DNA of 64,000 bases from Pseudomonadota bacterium (lineage in GTDB: Bacteria > Myxococcota_A > UBA796 > SXON01), in assembly GCA_030685065.1 (NCBI GenBank), contig JAUXQH010000001.1:62001-126000 (forward strand). Direction: 5' to 3'. Below are positions 1-8,749 of the stretch, piece by piece. Positions within the stretch are counted from its first letter, which is position 1, and each line of letters starts with the position of its first letter. The position numbers were made by a program, and so were the translations under genes. A model generated the notes under the pieces. It had not been told where the DNA came from, ran no database searches, and saw only the letters and a list, made by a program, of their open reading frames with translations.

Positions 1-1
1 C

Positions 2-256
2 GCCACCTCCAACATGCAGGCACGTTGGGCGAAGCGGGGGCTGAGCGAGGGCGTGGACGCCCTGGAGCTGTACGAGAAGGAGCAGGGCCTCACCTCGACG
101 GCGGATCGCTTCCAACTCCTGCGCGACCAGCTGGACCTCATCAACGAGGATCAACCGTTCGCGCCCCAGAAGGACACGTTCGTCACCGCGATGGACCAGG
201 TCACGGAGACCCTGGTGCAATTCAGCGGGCCCCGGCAGCAGCCCGGCACGCAATGA
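2..256 (+). CDS. Partial secreted/helical protein, paralogue of the next gene (5' end outside window)
   Basis: Only the last 84 codons are inside the window; the frame is open from base 2. The piece is hydrophilic and predicted mainly helical. Its tail parallels that of the downstream protein: both have a DQP motif followed by a K/V-D-x-F helix and end in a P-G-T-Q or A-T-G-T-Q tail. The two are therefore tandem paralogues with the same C-terminal helical repeat. By analogy with the neighbour the missing N-terminus probably carries a lipoprotein signal. I do not recognise a named family, and the function is unknown. Confidence 0.7.
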   Translation, partial: ATSNMQARWAKRGLSEGVDALELYEKEQGLTSTADRFQLLRDQLDLINEDQPFAPQKDTFVTAMDQVTETLVQFSGPRQQPGTQ

Positions 257-280
257 GGGCTGCCGGGCGGGGCGCGCGCT

Positions 281-328
281 CCGAGGCGTGCTCCTCGGCC
301 GGGGCTGCGCTTGCCCGACGCTCGGGCA
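281..328 (+). terminator. Two successive GC hairpins between the tandem paralogues
   Basis: CCGAGG (281-286) can pair with CCTCGG (293-298). TGCCCGA (312-318) can pair with TCGGGCA (322-328) over a three-base CGC loop. The second is a compact 7-bp GC hairpin 56 bases past the stop of the first gene. No T-run follows, so intrinsic termination is an inference. The hairpins could equally be a processing or attenuation structure before the next gene. Confidence 0.4.
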
Positions 329-375
329 GGCCTAGGTTCGGGTCGTAGCTTCGGGACGGAGCTCTGGGGGACACG

Positions 376-1056
376 ATGAAGATTGCTAAGATTGCGAAGG
401 CTTGGATCCTGACGATTCCGTTGGTTCTGTCCATTGGGTGCCCGAAGGGCGAAGAGCCGTTGCAACAGCCGACGGCGTCGGGCCAGAACGAGCAGCAGCC
501 CGGAGGGATCTGGGAGGAGTTCGGTCAGCCGGGCCAGGGGACGCAGCCGGCCCAACCGGGGGTGCCCGCCGAGCCGGGGCAGGTCGGGCAGGCCACCCCT
601 CAGCCGAGCGACGCCACGCCCGAAGTCGGCGAGCTCGCCACCACGATCGAGACGATTCGCGGCGCCCAGCAGCTGGAGAACGACGACGCCGCGACGGCCC
701 TCCGGAACGTCGCCAGCGGGCTCGAGCAGATGGCGGGCGCCGAGAAGGCCGCCGAGAACATCGCGCGGATCCGTGGGTACGCCGACCAGATCCTGGCCTC
801 CGACCCCGCGTCTCCCGAGCAGGGCAACCTCGCGCGGTCCGCGATGGAGGAGAGCCTGACCGCCCTCCAGAACATCGCGACCGATCGCGGGATCCAGGAC
901 TTCGATCCGCAGGTGCAGAACATGCGCACGCGGATGGAGGCGCTGCAGGCCGATCAGCCGCTCACGGCGCAAGTGGACGCGTTCGCCAACTCGCTCCAGC
1001 AGATCGTCGACGCGATGAACTACATCAACCAGCGCCCGGCGACCGGCACGCAGTGA
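376..1056 (+). CDS. Putative lipoprotein, helical, unknown function
   Basis: 226 residues. A basic N-terminus and hydrophobic core lead to a lipobox ending L-S-I-G-C at residue 22, so this is likely a lipid-anchored envelope protein. Residues about 25-85 are Gln/Pro/Gly-rich and probably disordered. The remainder is a series of amphipathic helices (ETIRGAQQLENDDAATALRN and following). The C-terminal helix resembles that of the gene before it, suggesting a tandem duplication. A G-rich run lies 5 bases before the ATG. No domain family recognised. Confidence 0.8.
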   Translation: MKIAKIAKAWILTIPLVLSIGCPKGEEPLQQPTASGQNEQQPGGIWEEFGQPGQGTQPAQPGVPAEPGQVGQATPQPSDATPEVGELATTIETIRGAQQLENDDAATALRNVASGLEQMAGAEKAAENIARIRGYADQILASDPASPEQGNLARSAMEESLTALQNIATDRGIQDFDPQVQNMRTRMEALQADQPLTAQVDAFANSLQQIVDAMNYINQRPATGTQ

Positions 1057-1093
1057 GGCCCATGGCGCGGGCATGACGCCCTGACCTGACCGT

Positions 1094-1122
1094 GGCGCCG
1101 CCGTGAGGCTCGCGGCGGCGCC
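1094..1122. terminator. Bidirectional hairpin between convergent genes
   Basis: GGCGCCGCCG (1094-1103) pairs perfectly with CGGCGGCGCC (1113-1122) around a 9-base loop. It sits between the stop of the lipoprotein gene (1056) and the stop of the convergent aminotransferase (1135). A 10-bp all-GC stem there is the expected shape of a shared terminator in a high-GC genome, although neither side has a long T-run. Confidence 0.65.
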
Positions 1123-1134
1123 GTCGTTCGGAGG

Positions 1135-2436
1135 CTACCTCGCCTTGGCGGCGACCAGCGCGCGCTCCAGCATCAAGAGGCCGTCGTCGATCTGGGACTC
1201 CTCGATGAGCATCGGCGGCGCGATGCGGAAGACGTTGCCCCAGCGCCCGCCCTTGCCGATGATGAGGCCCTCCGCGCGCGCGGCCTCGAAGATGCGCCCG
1301 GTGAGCGCGGCGTCGGGAGTGCGGTCACCCGCGGTCTCGTCCACCACGATCTCGATGGCCTGCATGAGCCCGAGCCCGCGCACCTGGCCGATGTTGGCGG
1401 GGAAGCGCACCTGGAGCGCTTCGAGCCCCGCGCGCAGGCGCGCCCCGAGGCGGGCCGACCGCGCCGGGATGTCCTCGCGCTGCATGACATCGAGCGTGGC
1501 CTTGGCCGCGGCCATGGCGAGCGGATTGCCGCCGAAGGTCGAGAGGGTGAGGCGCGGGAGCGACTTCGCGATCTCGGGCGTGGTCATGCAATTGGCCGCG
1601 GGCAGGCCGTTGGCGATGCCCTTCGCCATGGTGACGATGTCCGGCTGAACGCCGAAGTGTTGGAAGCCCCACCAATGCTCGCCCGTGCGCCCGAAACCGG
1701 TCTGCACCTCATCCGCGATGAAGAGCCCGCCGTACTGCCGGACGATCCCGACGGCGACCTCGAAGTACTCCTTCGGCGGCACCACGAACCCGCCCACGCC
1801 CTGCACGGGCTCGGCGAGGAAGCCCGCGATCTGGCCGGTCGTCGTGTATTGGATCAGGTTCTCGATGTCCCGCGCGCACTGGATGTTGCAGCTCGGGTAC
1901 TTCAGGTTGAACGGGCACCGGTAGCAGTCGGGCTGCACCGCGTGCTTCACGCCCGCGATCTGTTGGGGCAGCACGCGCCAGTTGGAGTGCCCCATCAGGG
2001 ACTGCGCGAGCGCGGAGCGGCCGGAGTAGCCGTTCCGAAGCGCGATGACCTCGCTCCGGCCGGTGTGGGTCATCGCGAGCATGACCGCCATCTCGTCCGC
2101 TTCCGTGCCGCTCGCGGTGAAGAAGCTATGCGACACATCCCCCGGCATGATGCCTGCGAGCGCCTCCGCGACCTCGACCATGGGGGCCGTCGGGTAGAGC
2201 GACGAGATGTGCGACAGCCGCTCGAGCTGCACGCGCACCGCGCCGTTCACCTCTTCGTTCGCGTGGGACAGCGACACGGTGAGGATGCCACCGAAGAAGT
2301 CGAGGTACTCGCGCCCCTCGGTGTCGGTGATCGTCAGCCCCTTCGCGCGGTCGACCGCGATGGGCTCCTGGTAGTAGTTGATCACCGACGGCATGAGGTA
2401 CTGGCGGTGTTTCTGTCGGATCTCGTCGCCGGTCAT
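1135..2436 (-). CDS. Class III PLP aminotransferase, probable beta-alanine/omega-amino acid transaminase
   Basis: About 433 residues. The fold-type I features are all present: the cofactor Asp in FIADEVQTGFGRTG (near residue 242) and the Schiff-base Lys in TMAKGIANGLP (about K272). A Cys-rich insert with C-x2-C-x8-C-x3-C (CYRCPFNLKYPSC) lies near residues 171-187. The overall pattern is that of AGXT2-like omega-amino acid:pyruvate aminotransferases. I chose the ATG at 2436 because GGAG lies six bases upstream and the protein then begins M-T-G-D-E-I-R-Q-K-H, a usual start for the family; an upstream ATG at 2469 has poor spacing. The gene is divergent from dihydropyrimidinase. In this context it most likely converts beta-alanine to malonic semialdehyde; GABA or other omega-amines remain possible. 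Confidence 0.88.
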   Translation of the reverse strand: MTGDEIRQKHRQYLMPSVINYYQEPIAVDRAKGLTITDTEGREYLDFFGGILTVSLSHANEEVNGAVRVQLERLSHISSLYPTAPMVEVAEALAGIMPGDVSHSFFTASGTEADEMAVMLAMTHTGRSEVIALRNGYSGRSALAQSLMGHSNWRVLPQQIAGVKHAVQPDCYRCPFNLKYPSCNIQCARDIENLIQYTTTGQIAGFLAEPVQGVGGFVVPPKEYFEVAVGIVRQYGGLFIADEVQTGFGRTGEHWWGFQHFGVQPDIVTMAKGIANGLPAANCMTTPEIAKSLPRLTLSTFGGNPLAMAAAKATLDVMQREDIPARSARLGARLRAGLEALQVRFPANIGQVRGLGLMQAIEIVVDETAGDRTPDAALTGRIFEAARAEGLIIGKGGRWGNVFRIAPPMLIEESQIDDGLLMLERALVAAKAR

Positions 2437-2498
2437 CGGGGGCTCCAGGAAGGGAACGGAGGTTATCATGGGCCCCCCCTGCCACCCACGGAGCGCCC

Positions 2499-3893
2499 AT
2501 GTCCATCCTCATCAAGAACGGCCGGATCGTCACCGCGGTCGACGACTACTTCGCCGACGTGTTCATCGACGGAGAGAAGGTCGCGCAGATCGGCACGAAC
2601 CTCCAGGTCACCGCCGACACCGTGATCGACGCCGCGGGCAAGCTCGTCATCCCCGGCGGAATCGACCCGCACACCCACATGGACATGCCGTTCGGCGGCA
2701 CGACGTCCGCCGACGACTTCGAGAGCGGCACCCTCGCCGCGGCGTTCGGAGGCACGACCACCATCGTCGACTTCGCGATCCAGACGAAGGGCCACTCGAC
2801 GCTCGAGGGCCTCGACACCTGGCACGGCAAGGCCGAGGGAAAGGCCAGCATCGACTACGCGTTCCACATGATCGTGACCGACATGCCGCGGGAGCGCCTC
2901 CCCGAGATGGAGACGCTCGCGCGCGCCGGGGTCACCTCCTACAAGCTCTTCATGGCCTACCCCGGCGTGCTCTACGTCGATGACGGCGTGCTGTACCGGA
3001 CGTTCCGGCAGGCCGGCCTCAACGGCACGCGCATCAACATGCACGCCGAGAACGGCATCGTGATCGACGAGATCATCCGCGAGGCCGTGGAGGACGGCAA
3101 GGTCGATCCCCGCTGGCACGCCCTCACCCGCCCCACGCGCATGGAGGCCGAGGGCGTGCACCGCGCCATCGCGATCGCCGAGGTGGCCGAGGTCCCCCTC
3201 TACATCGTGCACCTGTCAAGTCACGACGCGCTCGAGCAGGTTCGGCTCGGCCGCGCGCGCGGCGTGGACGTGCAGGCCGAGACCTGCCCGCAGTACCTCT
3301 TCCTCGACTCGTCCTGGTACGACCGCCCCAACTTCGAGGGCGCCAAGTGGGTCATGACCCCCGCGCTCCGCGAGAAGTGGAACCAGAAGTCCCTCTGGCA
3401 GGGCCTCAAGTTCGGGGACCTCTCGGCGGTCGCGACCGATCACTGCCCGTTCTGCTTCGGCGGCCAGAAAGAGCTCGGCCGGGAGAGCTTCACCAAGATC
3501 CCGAACGGCGCGCCCGGCGTCGAGAATCGCATGTCGCTGATGTACGACGGCGGCGTGGTGAAGGGCCGCATCTCGCTCAACCGCTTCGTCGAGCTCACGT
3601 CGACGTCCGCCGCCAAGACGTTCGGCCTCTTCCCGAAGAAGGGCACGGTGGCCGTCGGGAGCGACGCCGACATCGTCATCTTCGACCCCGAGAAGAAGCG
3701 GACCATCAGCATCCACGACCCCGAGACCCACCACATGAAGGTCGACTACAGCGCGTACGAGGGCCACGAGGTGCAGGGCTGGACCGAGACGGTCATCAGC
3801 CGCGGCAAGGTGGTCGTGCACAAGGGCGTCGCGTCGGCCACGGGCAAGGGCCAGTTCGTCGCGCGAGCGCGCGTGGGCGAGCTGCTCCGCTAG
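2499..3893 (+). CDS. hydA: Dihydropyrimidinase / D-hydantoinase
   Basis: 464 residues, the normal family length. All binuclear zinc ligands of the cyclic amidohydrolase fold can be placed: H58 and H60 in DPHTH, the carboxylated Lys K149 in TSYKLFMAYPG, H182 in NMHAENG, H238 in YIVHLSS and D314 in VATDHCPF. The enzyme opens dihydrouracil or dihydrothymine (and many hydantoins) to N-carbamoyl-beta-amino acids in the cytoplasm. GGAG lies five bases before the ATG. It faces away from the aminotransferase across a 62-base gap, which must hold both promoters. Presence of beta-ureidopropionase downstream supports pyrimidine degradation over a purely hydantoin-specific role. Confidence 0.93.
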   Translation: MSILIKNGRIVTAVDDYFADVFIDGEKVAQIGTNLQVTADTVIDAAGKLVIPGGIDPHTHMDMPFGGTTSADDFESGTLAAAFGGTTTIVDFAIQTKGHSTLEGLDTWHGKAEGKASIDYAFHMIVTDMPRERLPEMETLARAGVTSYKLFMAYPGVLYVDDGVLYRTFRQAGLNGTRINMHAENGIVIDEIIREAVEDGKVDPRWHALTRPTRMEAEGVHRAIAIAEVAEVPLYIVHLSSHDALEQVRLGRARGVDVQAETCPQYLFLDSSWYDRPNFEGAKWVMTPALREKWNQKSLWQGLKFGDLSAVATDHCPFCFGGQKELGRESFTKIPNGAPGVENRMSLMYDGGVVKGRISLNRFVELTSTSAAKTFGLFPKKGTVAVGSDADIVIFDPEKKRTISIHDPETHHMKVDYSAYEGHEVQGWTETVISRGKVVVHKGVASATGKGQFVARARVGELLR

Positions 3894-3916
3894 GAGCCGC
3901 CGCTACGTGGGCTCCT
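3892..3916. terminator. Small inverted repeat at convergent gene ends
   Basis: AGGAGCC (3892-3898) pairs with GGCTCCT (3910-3916) over an 11-base loop. It overlaps the stop of dihydropyrimidinase and the stop of the small minus-strand frame that follows. The position fits a shared terminator. The stem is short and lacks a T-run. Confidence 0.35.
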
Positions 3917-4307
3917 CGCCCTCGGAGGGCGCGCGCGTCGGCACCTCCGCCTCGGTCAACGGCTCCCGGGCGGCGCGCGGCTCGAGGCGATGCGCGCCGC
4001 GCCCCGGCTCCGGCGTGGTCTCCTCGCGCGGCCGGGGATGCTTCTTCGCCTCTCCGCCCCGGACGTGGCGTTCACCCGGGTCCGCGCGGGGCGTCGCGGG
4101 GGCCTCCCCGACCTCCGCTGCCTGCGCGGCGCGCGGTCCAGGTGGCGCGCCGCTGACGGTCTGGGCGGCCCACCCCTGCTCCTGGCTCCGGCTCCGCTCC
4201 TCGTCGTGCCCCTCGTTTCCCGGATGGAGGAGGCGCGGCTCGCCCGGCTGATGCTGAGCCCGCTCGCGCTGCAGCCGTGCCCACTTCTGGTCTTCGTGCT
4301 CACCCAT
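3903..4307 (-). CDS. Small highly charged protein, hypothetical
   Basis: 134 residues, very hydrophilic, dominated by Glu, Arg, Pro, Gln and Ala (for example DEERSRSQEQG), with no membrane segment or recognisable domain; probably disordered. It lies 66 bases after the beta-ureidopropionase gene on the same strand and fills what would otherwise be a 480-base gap. A G-rich run precedes the ATG. Third codon positions are strongly G/C, but so are the opposing frames, so coding status is uncertain. No function is suggested. Confidence 0.45.
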   Translation of the reverse strand: MGEHEDQKWARLQRERAQHQPGEPRLLHPGNEGHDEERSRSQEQGWAAQTVSGAPPGPRAAQAAEVGEAPATPRADPGERHVRGGEAKKHPRPREETTPEPGRGAHRLEPRAAREPLTEAEVPTRAPSEGEEPT

Positions 4308-4373
4308 GCTGCGTCCCCCCCTGATCCACCAAGCGAATCACGGGGGGGATGCGAGGAAAGCGCGACGGCGGCC

Positions 4374-5246
4374 TTACGGAAGATCCTTCACCACGTCCCC
4401 GTAGGTGTCCGGCCGGCGGTCGCGGAAGAACTGCCAGGTCTGGCGAACCTGCTCGATCTGGTCGAGGTCACACGTCGCGACGACCAGCTCGTCCTCCGTC
4501 TCCGACGCCGTCGCGAGGAACTCGCCGCGCGGATTGCAGATGTAGCTGGTGCCGTAGAAGCGCCCGATGCCCCAGGGGGCCTCGGTGCCGACGCGGTTCG
4601 ACGCCGCCATGAAGTAGCTGTTGGCCACCGCGTGCGCGGGCTGCTCGAGCTTCCAGAGGTACTGGGAGAGGCCCGCGACCGTGGCCGAGGGGTTGAAGAC
4701 GATCTCGGCGCCGTGCAGGCCGAGCAGGCGCGCGCCCTCGGGGAAGTGACGGTCGTAGCAGATGTACACGCCGATGCGCGCGTAGCGGGTCTGGAACGTG
4801 GGGTAGCCGAGGTTACCCGGCTTGAAGTAGAACTTCTCCCAGAAGCCCGAGGTCTGGGGGATGTGGTTCTTGCGGTAGATGCCGAGGGTCGTGCCGTCCG
4901 CGTCGAGCACCACGGCCGTGTTGTAGTACACCCCGGGCATGGCCGATTCGTAGATGGGGACGACCATTGCCATCTGGTACTTCGCCGCGATGGGGCGGAG
5001 CCGCTCGACCGTCGGACCGTCGATCGCCTCGGCGGCGCCGTACCAGCGCTTGTCCTGGCCGGGACAGAAGTAGGGCCCGTTGAAGATCTCCTGGAGGCCC
5101 AGGATCTGCACGCCGCTCTCGCCCGCCTGGCGGATGAGCGGGAGGTGCTTCTCGAACATGGCCTCCTGGATCTCGCGGACGGGCACTGTCTCGTCGTTGA
5201 TGGGGTTGGACGCCTGGATCAGTCCGACGGTGACGTTGCGGGCCAT
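4374..5246 (-). CDS. Beta-ureidopropionase / N-carbamoyl amidohydrolase (nitrilase superfamily)
   Basis: 290 residues. The nitrilase-fold catalytic triad is visible: E53 in LQEIFNGPYFCP, K126 in YRKNHIP and the nucleophile C163 in VYICYDRHFPEG. The loop QTSGFWEKFYFKPGN is typical of N-carbamoyl-beta-alanine amidohydrolases. It releases CO2 and ammonia from N-carbamoyl-beta-alanine, the product of dihydropyrimidinase. AGGAGGAG lies five bases before the start, one of the strongest ribosome sites here. It follows the aldehyde dehydrogenase gene by 22 bases, so the two are co-transcribed. An N-carbamoylputrescine amidohydrolase is the main alternative; the neighbours argue against it. Confidence 0.88.
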   Translation of the reverse strand: MARNVTVGLIQASNPINDETVPVREIQEAMFEKHLPLIRQAGESGVQILGLQEIFNGPYFCPGQDKRWYGAAEAIDGPTVERLRPIAAKYQMAMVVPIYESAMPGVYYNTAVVLDADGTTLGIYRKNHIPQTSGFWEKFYFKPGNLGYPTFQTRYARIGVYICYDRHFPEGARLLGLHGAEIVFNPSATVAGLSQYLWKLEQPAHAVANSYFMAASNRVGTEAPWGIGRFYGTSYICNPRGEFLATASETEDELVVATCDLDQIEQVRQTWQFFRDRRPDTYGDVVKDLP

Positions 5247-5268
5247 GGGGGGCTCCTCCTAGGAAGGC

Positions 5269-6729
5269 TCAGTAGAACGAAGAGGTGCGGCGGGCGCCGC
5301 CGTGGTTGATGTAGACGGTCTTCTGCTCGGAGTAGAACTTCCACGCGTCGGGGCCCATCTCGCGCGGGCCCACGCCCGTGTTCTTCACGCCGCCGAACGG
5401 CAGGTGGGCCTCGCCGCCCATCGTGGGGGCGTTGACCTGGGTCATGCCGGTGTCGAGGCGCTCGATGATCGAGAACGCGCGGGACAGGTCGTTGGTGTAC
5501 ACCGAGGACGTGAGGCCGAACTGCACGGCGTTCGCGGCGTCGATCGCCTCATCGACGGTGGCGACGCGAACCACGGCGAGGACCGGCCCGAAGATCTCCT
5601 CGGTCGCGATGCGCGCGGTGGGGGCCACGTGGTCGAACAACGTGGGCGCGGGGAAGAAGCCCTTGGGCAGGGCGATGATGCGCCCGCCGCCGAACACGAG
5701 CTTCGCCTCGGCCGCGCCGATGTCGGTGTAGGACACCACCTTCTCCATCTGGCGCTCGCTCACGGAGGGGCCCATGGTGACGCCCTCCTCGAGGGGGTGC
5801 CCCGCGCGCAGCGCCTTGCCGAGCGCGGCCACCTTCGCGACGAAGGCGTCCGCCACGCCCTCCATCACGATGGCGCGGCTGGTGGCCGTGCAGCGCTGCC
5901 CCGTGGAGCCGAAGGCCCCCTGCACGCAGGCGGCGGCGGCCTTGTCCAGATCCGCGTCGTCGAGGACGAGCAGCGGGTTCTTGCCGCCCATCTCGCACTG
6001 GACCGGCTTGTTGAGCTGCGCGCACCGGGCGGAGACCTTGAGGCCCACCTCGGTCGAGCCGGTGAAGCTCACGGCGCGCACGTGGGGATGGTCGATGAGG
6101 GCGAGCGCGGGCGCCACGTCCCCCTGCACGACGTTGACGACGCCGGGCGGAAAGCCGGCCTCCTCGCAGTACATGCCGATGAGGTGGGCGGTGTAGGGTG
6201 TCTCGGGGGCGGGCTTGAGCACCACCGTGTTTCCCGCCACCAGGGCCGGCGCCATCTTCCACAGCGGGATGCACACCGGGAAGTTCCACGGGGTGATGAG
6301 CCCGACGACGCCGTGCGGGCGCCACATCGTGAAGGCGAAGGTGCCCGCGAGCTCGCTCGGGACGGTGATCCCGGTGAGGCGACGCGCGTCTCCCGCGGCG
6401 AACTCGATGTAGCGGATGGCCTTCTGGACCTCCCCTCGGGCCTCGCCGATGATCTTGCCCTCCTCGAGGGCCAAGGCGCGGGAGAGCGGCTCCGCCTCGC
6501 GCTCGAGGATGCGTACGAGCCGGAACAGGAGCTCCCCGCGCTTCGGGGCGGGCGTGCCCGACCAGCCGGGGAACGCGGCGTGCGCGGCCTCGATGGCCTC
6601 GTTCATCACGTCCGCGCCCGACACCGGCGTGGTGCCGAGCAGCGCGCCGTCCGCCGGGCAGCGGTTCTCCGTGGTCGAGTCCGCGTCGCGCCAGGCGCCG
6701 TTGATGAGGTTCCGCGCGTTCAAATCCAT
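5269..6729 (-). CDS. NAD(P)-dependent aldehyde dehydrogenase, probable semialdehyde dehydrogenase
   Basis: About 486 residues. The classical ALDH set is present: the oxyanion Asn in TPWNFP (about N149), the FTGSTEVG cofactor loop, the general base Glu in CEMGGKNP (about E246) and the nucleophile Cys in TGQRCTA (about C280). Retention of that Glu argues against a CoA-acylating methylmalonate-semialdehyde dehydrogenase, so the expected product is a free acid. With an aminotransferase and beta-ureidopropionase beside it, malonic semialdehyde to malonate is the likely reaction; succinic or alpha-ketoglutaric semialdehyde cannot be excluded. The ATG at 6729 has AGGGGG four bases upstream, better than the in-frame ATG at 6744. 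Confidence 0.85.
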   Translation of the reverse strand: MDLNARNLINGAWRDADSTTENRCPADGALLGTTPVSGADVMNEAIEAAHAAFPGWSGTPAPKRGELLFRLVRILEREAEPLSRALALEEGKIIGEARGEVQKAIRYIEFAAGDARRLTGITVPSELAGTFAFTMWRPHGVVGLITPWNFPVCIPLWKMAPALVAGNTVVLKPAPETPYTAHLIGMYCEEAGFPPGVVNVVQGDVAPALALIDHPHVRAVSFTGSTEVGLKVSARCAQLNKPVQCEMGGKNPLLVLDDADLDKAAAACVQGAFGSTGQRCTATSRAIVMEGVADAFVAKVAALGKALRAGHPLEEGVTMGPSVSERQMEKVVSYTDIGAAEAKLVFGGGRIIALPKGFFPAPTLFDHVAPTARIATEEIFGPVLAVVRVATVDEAIDAANAVQFGLTSSVYTNDLSRAFSIIERLDTGMTQVNAPTMGGEAHLPFGGVKNTGVGPREMGPDAWKFYSEQKTVYINHGGARRTSSFY

Positions 6730-6811
6730 GAAGCCCCCTGCCATGCGGTGCGACGACCAGCCGCCCGACGTATCACGACGAGGGCGGCCGGAGGATTGAG
6801 GACAGCCCTCC

Positions 6812-8623
6812 CTAGGAGGCGCCGCCCTCGTACATCTCCTCGATCTCCTTGGCGAAGTTCGTGTAGATGTTCTTGCGCTTGAGCTTCAGGGTCGGCGTGA
6901 GCTCGCCCGTGTCGATCGCGAGCGGGCGCGGCAGCACCTTGTACTTGCGGACGTGCTCCACCCGCGCGAACAGCTCGTTGCAGGCATCGACGGCCTTCTG
7001 CAGCTCTTCGCGCACCTTCGGATCCTCCGCCCCGACGGTGGCGCCGAGCCCGGAGAGCTCGCCGAAGCGCGCGAGGGCCTCCAGATCGACCTGGAGCAGC
7101 GCGGTCAGGTAGGCGCGGCGGTCCCCGATGACGACGGCCTCCCCGATGAGGGGGTGGTTCTTGAGCGCGGCCTCGATGTTCTTCGGCGCGACGTTCTTGC
7201 CGCCGGCGGTGATGAGGATCTCCTTCTTGCGGCCGACGATGGACAGGAACCCATCGGCGTCGAAGGCGCCGAGATCGCCGGAGAGGAGCCAGCCGTCCAC
7301 GAGGGTCTCGGCGGTGGCCGCGGCATCCCGGTAGTAGCCGAGGAACACGTTGGGCCCGCGGAGCAGGATCTCGCCGTCCGCCGCGAGCTTGACCTCCGCG
7401 CCCGGGATCGCCGGGCCGACGGAGCCGAGCTTGGTCTTGCCGGGGACGTTGAAGGTCGTGGGGCCGCTGCCCTCGGACTGCCCGTACACCTCGTGCACGA
7501 GCACGTCGATCCCGGCCAGGAAGGTGAGGACCTCCTTGGACACGGGCGCGGCGCCGCTCACGCAGACGCGGGCACGCGTGAGGCCGAGCACGGGCTTGAC
7601 CTTCGAGTAGATGAGCTTGTCCGCGAGGGTGTGCTGGAACGACAGGAACGCGCCCGGATCCTGACCGAGCCCCTTCGCCGTGTGGTAGCGCTGCCCGACG
7701 CTCATGGCCCACGCGACCAGCTTCTTCTTCATGCCGGTGGCGAGCGAGAGCTTGGCCGACACGCCGGCGTGGAACTTCTCCCAGATGCGGGGCACCGCGA
7801 AGAGCACGGTGGGCAGGACCTCCCGGAGGTTCTCGGGCACCTTCTCCATGCTCTCGGCGAAGGAGATGCTGCTACCGCAGGTGATCGGCGCGTGGATCGA
7901 GAACATCTGCTCGGCGATGTGCGAGAGGGGCAGGTAGGACAGGCTGCAGTCGTCCGGCCCGATCTTCACGAGATCGATGGCGGTCTTGGCGGTCCACGCG
8001 AGGTTCTCGTGCGAGAGCATCACGGCCTTCGGCGGGCCCGTGGTGCCGGACGTGTAGATGAGGGTCGCGAGGTCCTTCTCCTTGAGGGCGAGGAGCCGGC
8101 GTTCGACCTCGGCGTCGGGGGTCTCGTCCGCCCGGGCCAGGAACTGCTCCCAGGTCAACACCATCGGATCGTCGATGACCGCGCCCTTCATCATCACGAC
8201 GTGCTTCAGATGCGGGAGCTCGCCCCGGACCTTGTTGACCTTCTCCCACTGCATCGCGTTTTCGAGCAGCACGATCGAGGCCTCCGCGTGGTGCACGATG
8301 TACTGCACCTCGGTGGGCGAGTTGGTCGTGTAGATGCCCGCGGGCGCCCCGCCGACCACCATCGCCGCCACGTCACACACCACCCACTCCGGACGGTTGA
8401 ACCCGAGGATGCAAACGGTCCCGCCCGGCTGGAGCCCAAGCGAGACGAGGGCACGGGCAGCCTGCCGCACCTCCGCGGCGTACGCGGCGTAGGTGGTGGG
8501 CTTCCACTCGCCGCCGACCTTGACGCGGTAGGCCACGGCGTCCGGGTAGCGGCGCGCGGTGTCGAAGAGGCGCGCGGGGACGGTGCTCGGAATCTGCGTG
8601 GTCGGAATCTGCGGGGTGGACAA
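6812..8623 (-). CDS. Long-chain-fatty-acid-CoA ligase (AMP-forming)
   Basis: 603 residues from a TTG start at 8623. Adenylate-forming motifs are intact: the P-loop LIYTSGTTGPPKAVMLSHEN near residue 190, YGQSEGSGPTTFN in the middle, and LSGDLGAFDADGF with GRKKEILITAGGKNVAP near the C-terminus. The layout matches bacterial FACL/ACSBG-type ligases that activate fatty acids at the membrane. The frame is open 31 codons further to an ATG at 8716, but that extension is not family-like, while AGGAG lies seven bases before the TTG. The Shine-Dalgarno is inside a 12-bp palindrome. It is followed 82 bases later by the aldehyde dehydrogenase and may be the first gene of the catabolic operon. Confidence 0.88.
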   Translation of the reverse strand: MSTPQIPTTQIPSTVPARLFDTARRYPDAVAYRVKVGGEWKPTTYAAYAAEVRQAARALVSLGLQPGGTVCILGFNRPEWVVCDVAAMVVGGAPAGIYTTNSPTEVQYIVHHAEASIVLLENAMQWEKVNKVRGELPHLKHVVMMKGAVIDDPMVLTWEQFLARADETPDAEVERRLLALKEKDLATLIYTSGTTGPPKAVMLSHENLAWTAKTAIDLVKIGPDDCSLSYLPLSHIAEQMFSIHAPITCGSSISFAESMEKVPENLREVLPTVLFAVPRIWEKFHAGVSAKLSLATGMKKKLVAWAMSVGQRYHTAKGLGQDPGAFLSFQHTLADKLIYSKVKPVLGLTRARVCVSGAAPVSKEVLTFLAGIDVLVHEVYGQSEGSGPTTFNVPGKTKLGSVGPAIPGAEVKLAADGEILLRGPNVFLGYYRDAAATAETLVDGWLLSGDLGAFDADGFLSIVGRKKEILITAGGKNVAPKNIEAALKNHPLIGEAVVIGDRRAYLTALLQVDLEALARFGELSGLGATVGAEDPKVREELQKAVDACNELFARVEHVRKYKVLPRPLAIDTGELTPTLKLKRKNIYTNFAKEIEEMYEGGAS

Positions 8624-8635
8624 AGGAGATCTCCT
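8624..8635. promoter_or_regulatory. Palindrome AGGAGATCTCCT overlapping the acyl-CoA ligase ribosome site
   Basis: A perfect 12-bp palindrome abuts the TTG start codon of the acyl-CoA ligase and contains its AGGAG. It could be an operator half-site arrangement, or a structure that limits translation, or chance. Only position and symmetry support it. Confidence 0.3.
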
Positions 8636-8749
8636 GGAACGCGCAGGGTACGGCGGCTCACCGGCCGCCGTCAACCCCCGATTCCCCTGGAGCCACGCTC
8701 GCCCGTGCACTTTCACACGCTCCGGCCGCTCGGGACCGCCCCTACGCAG

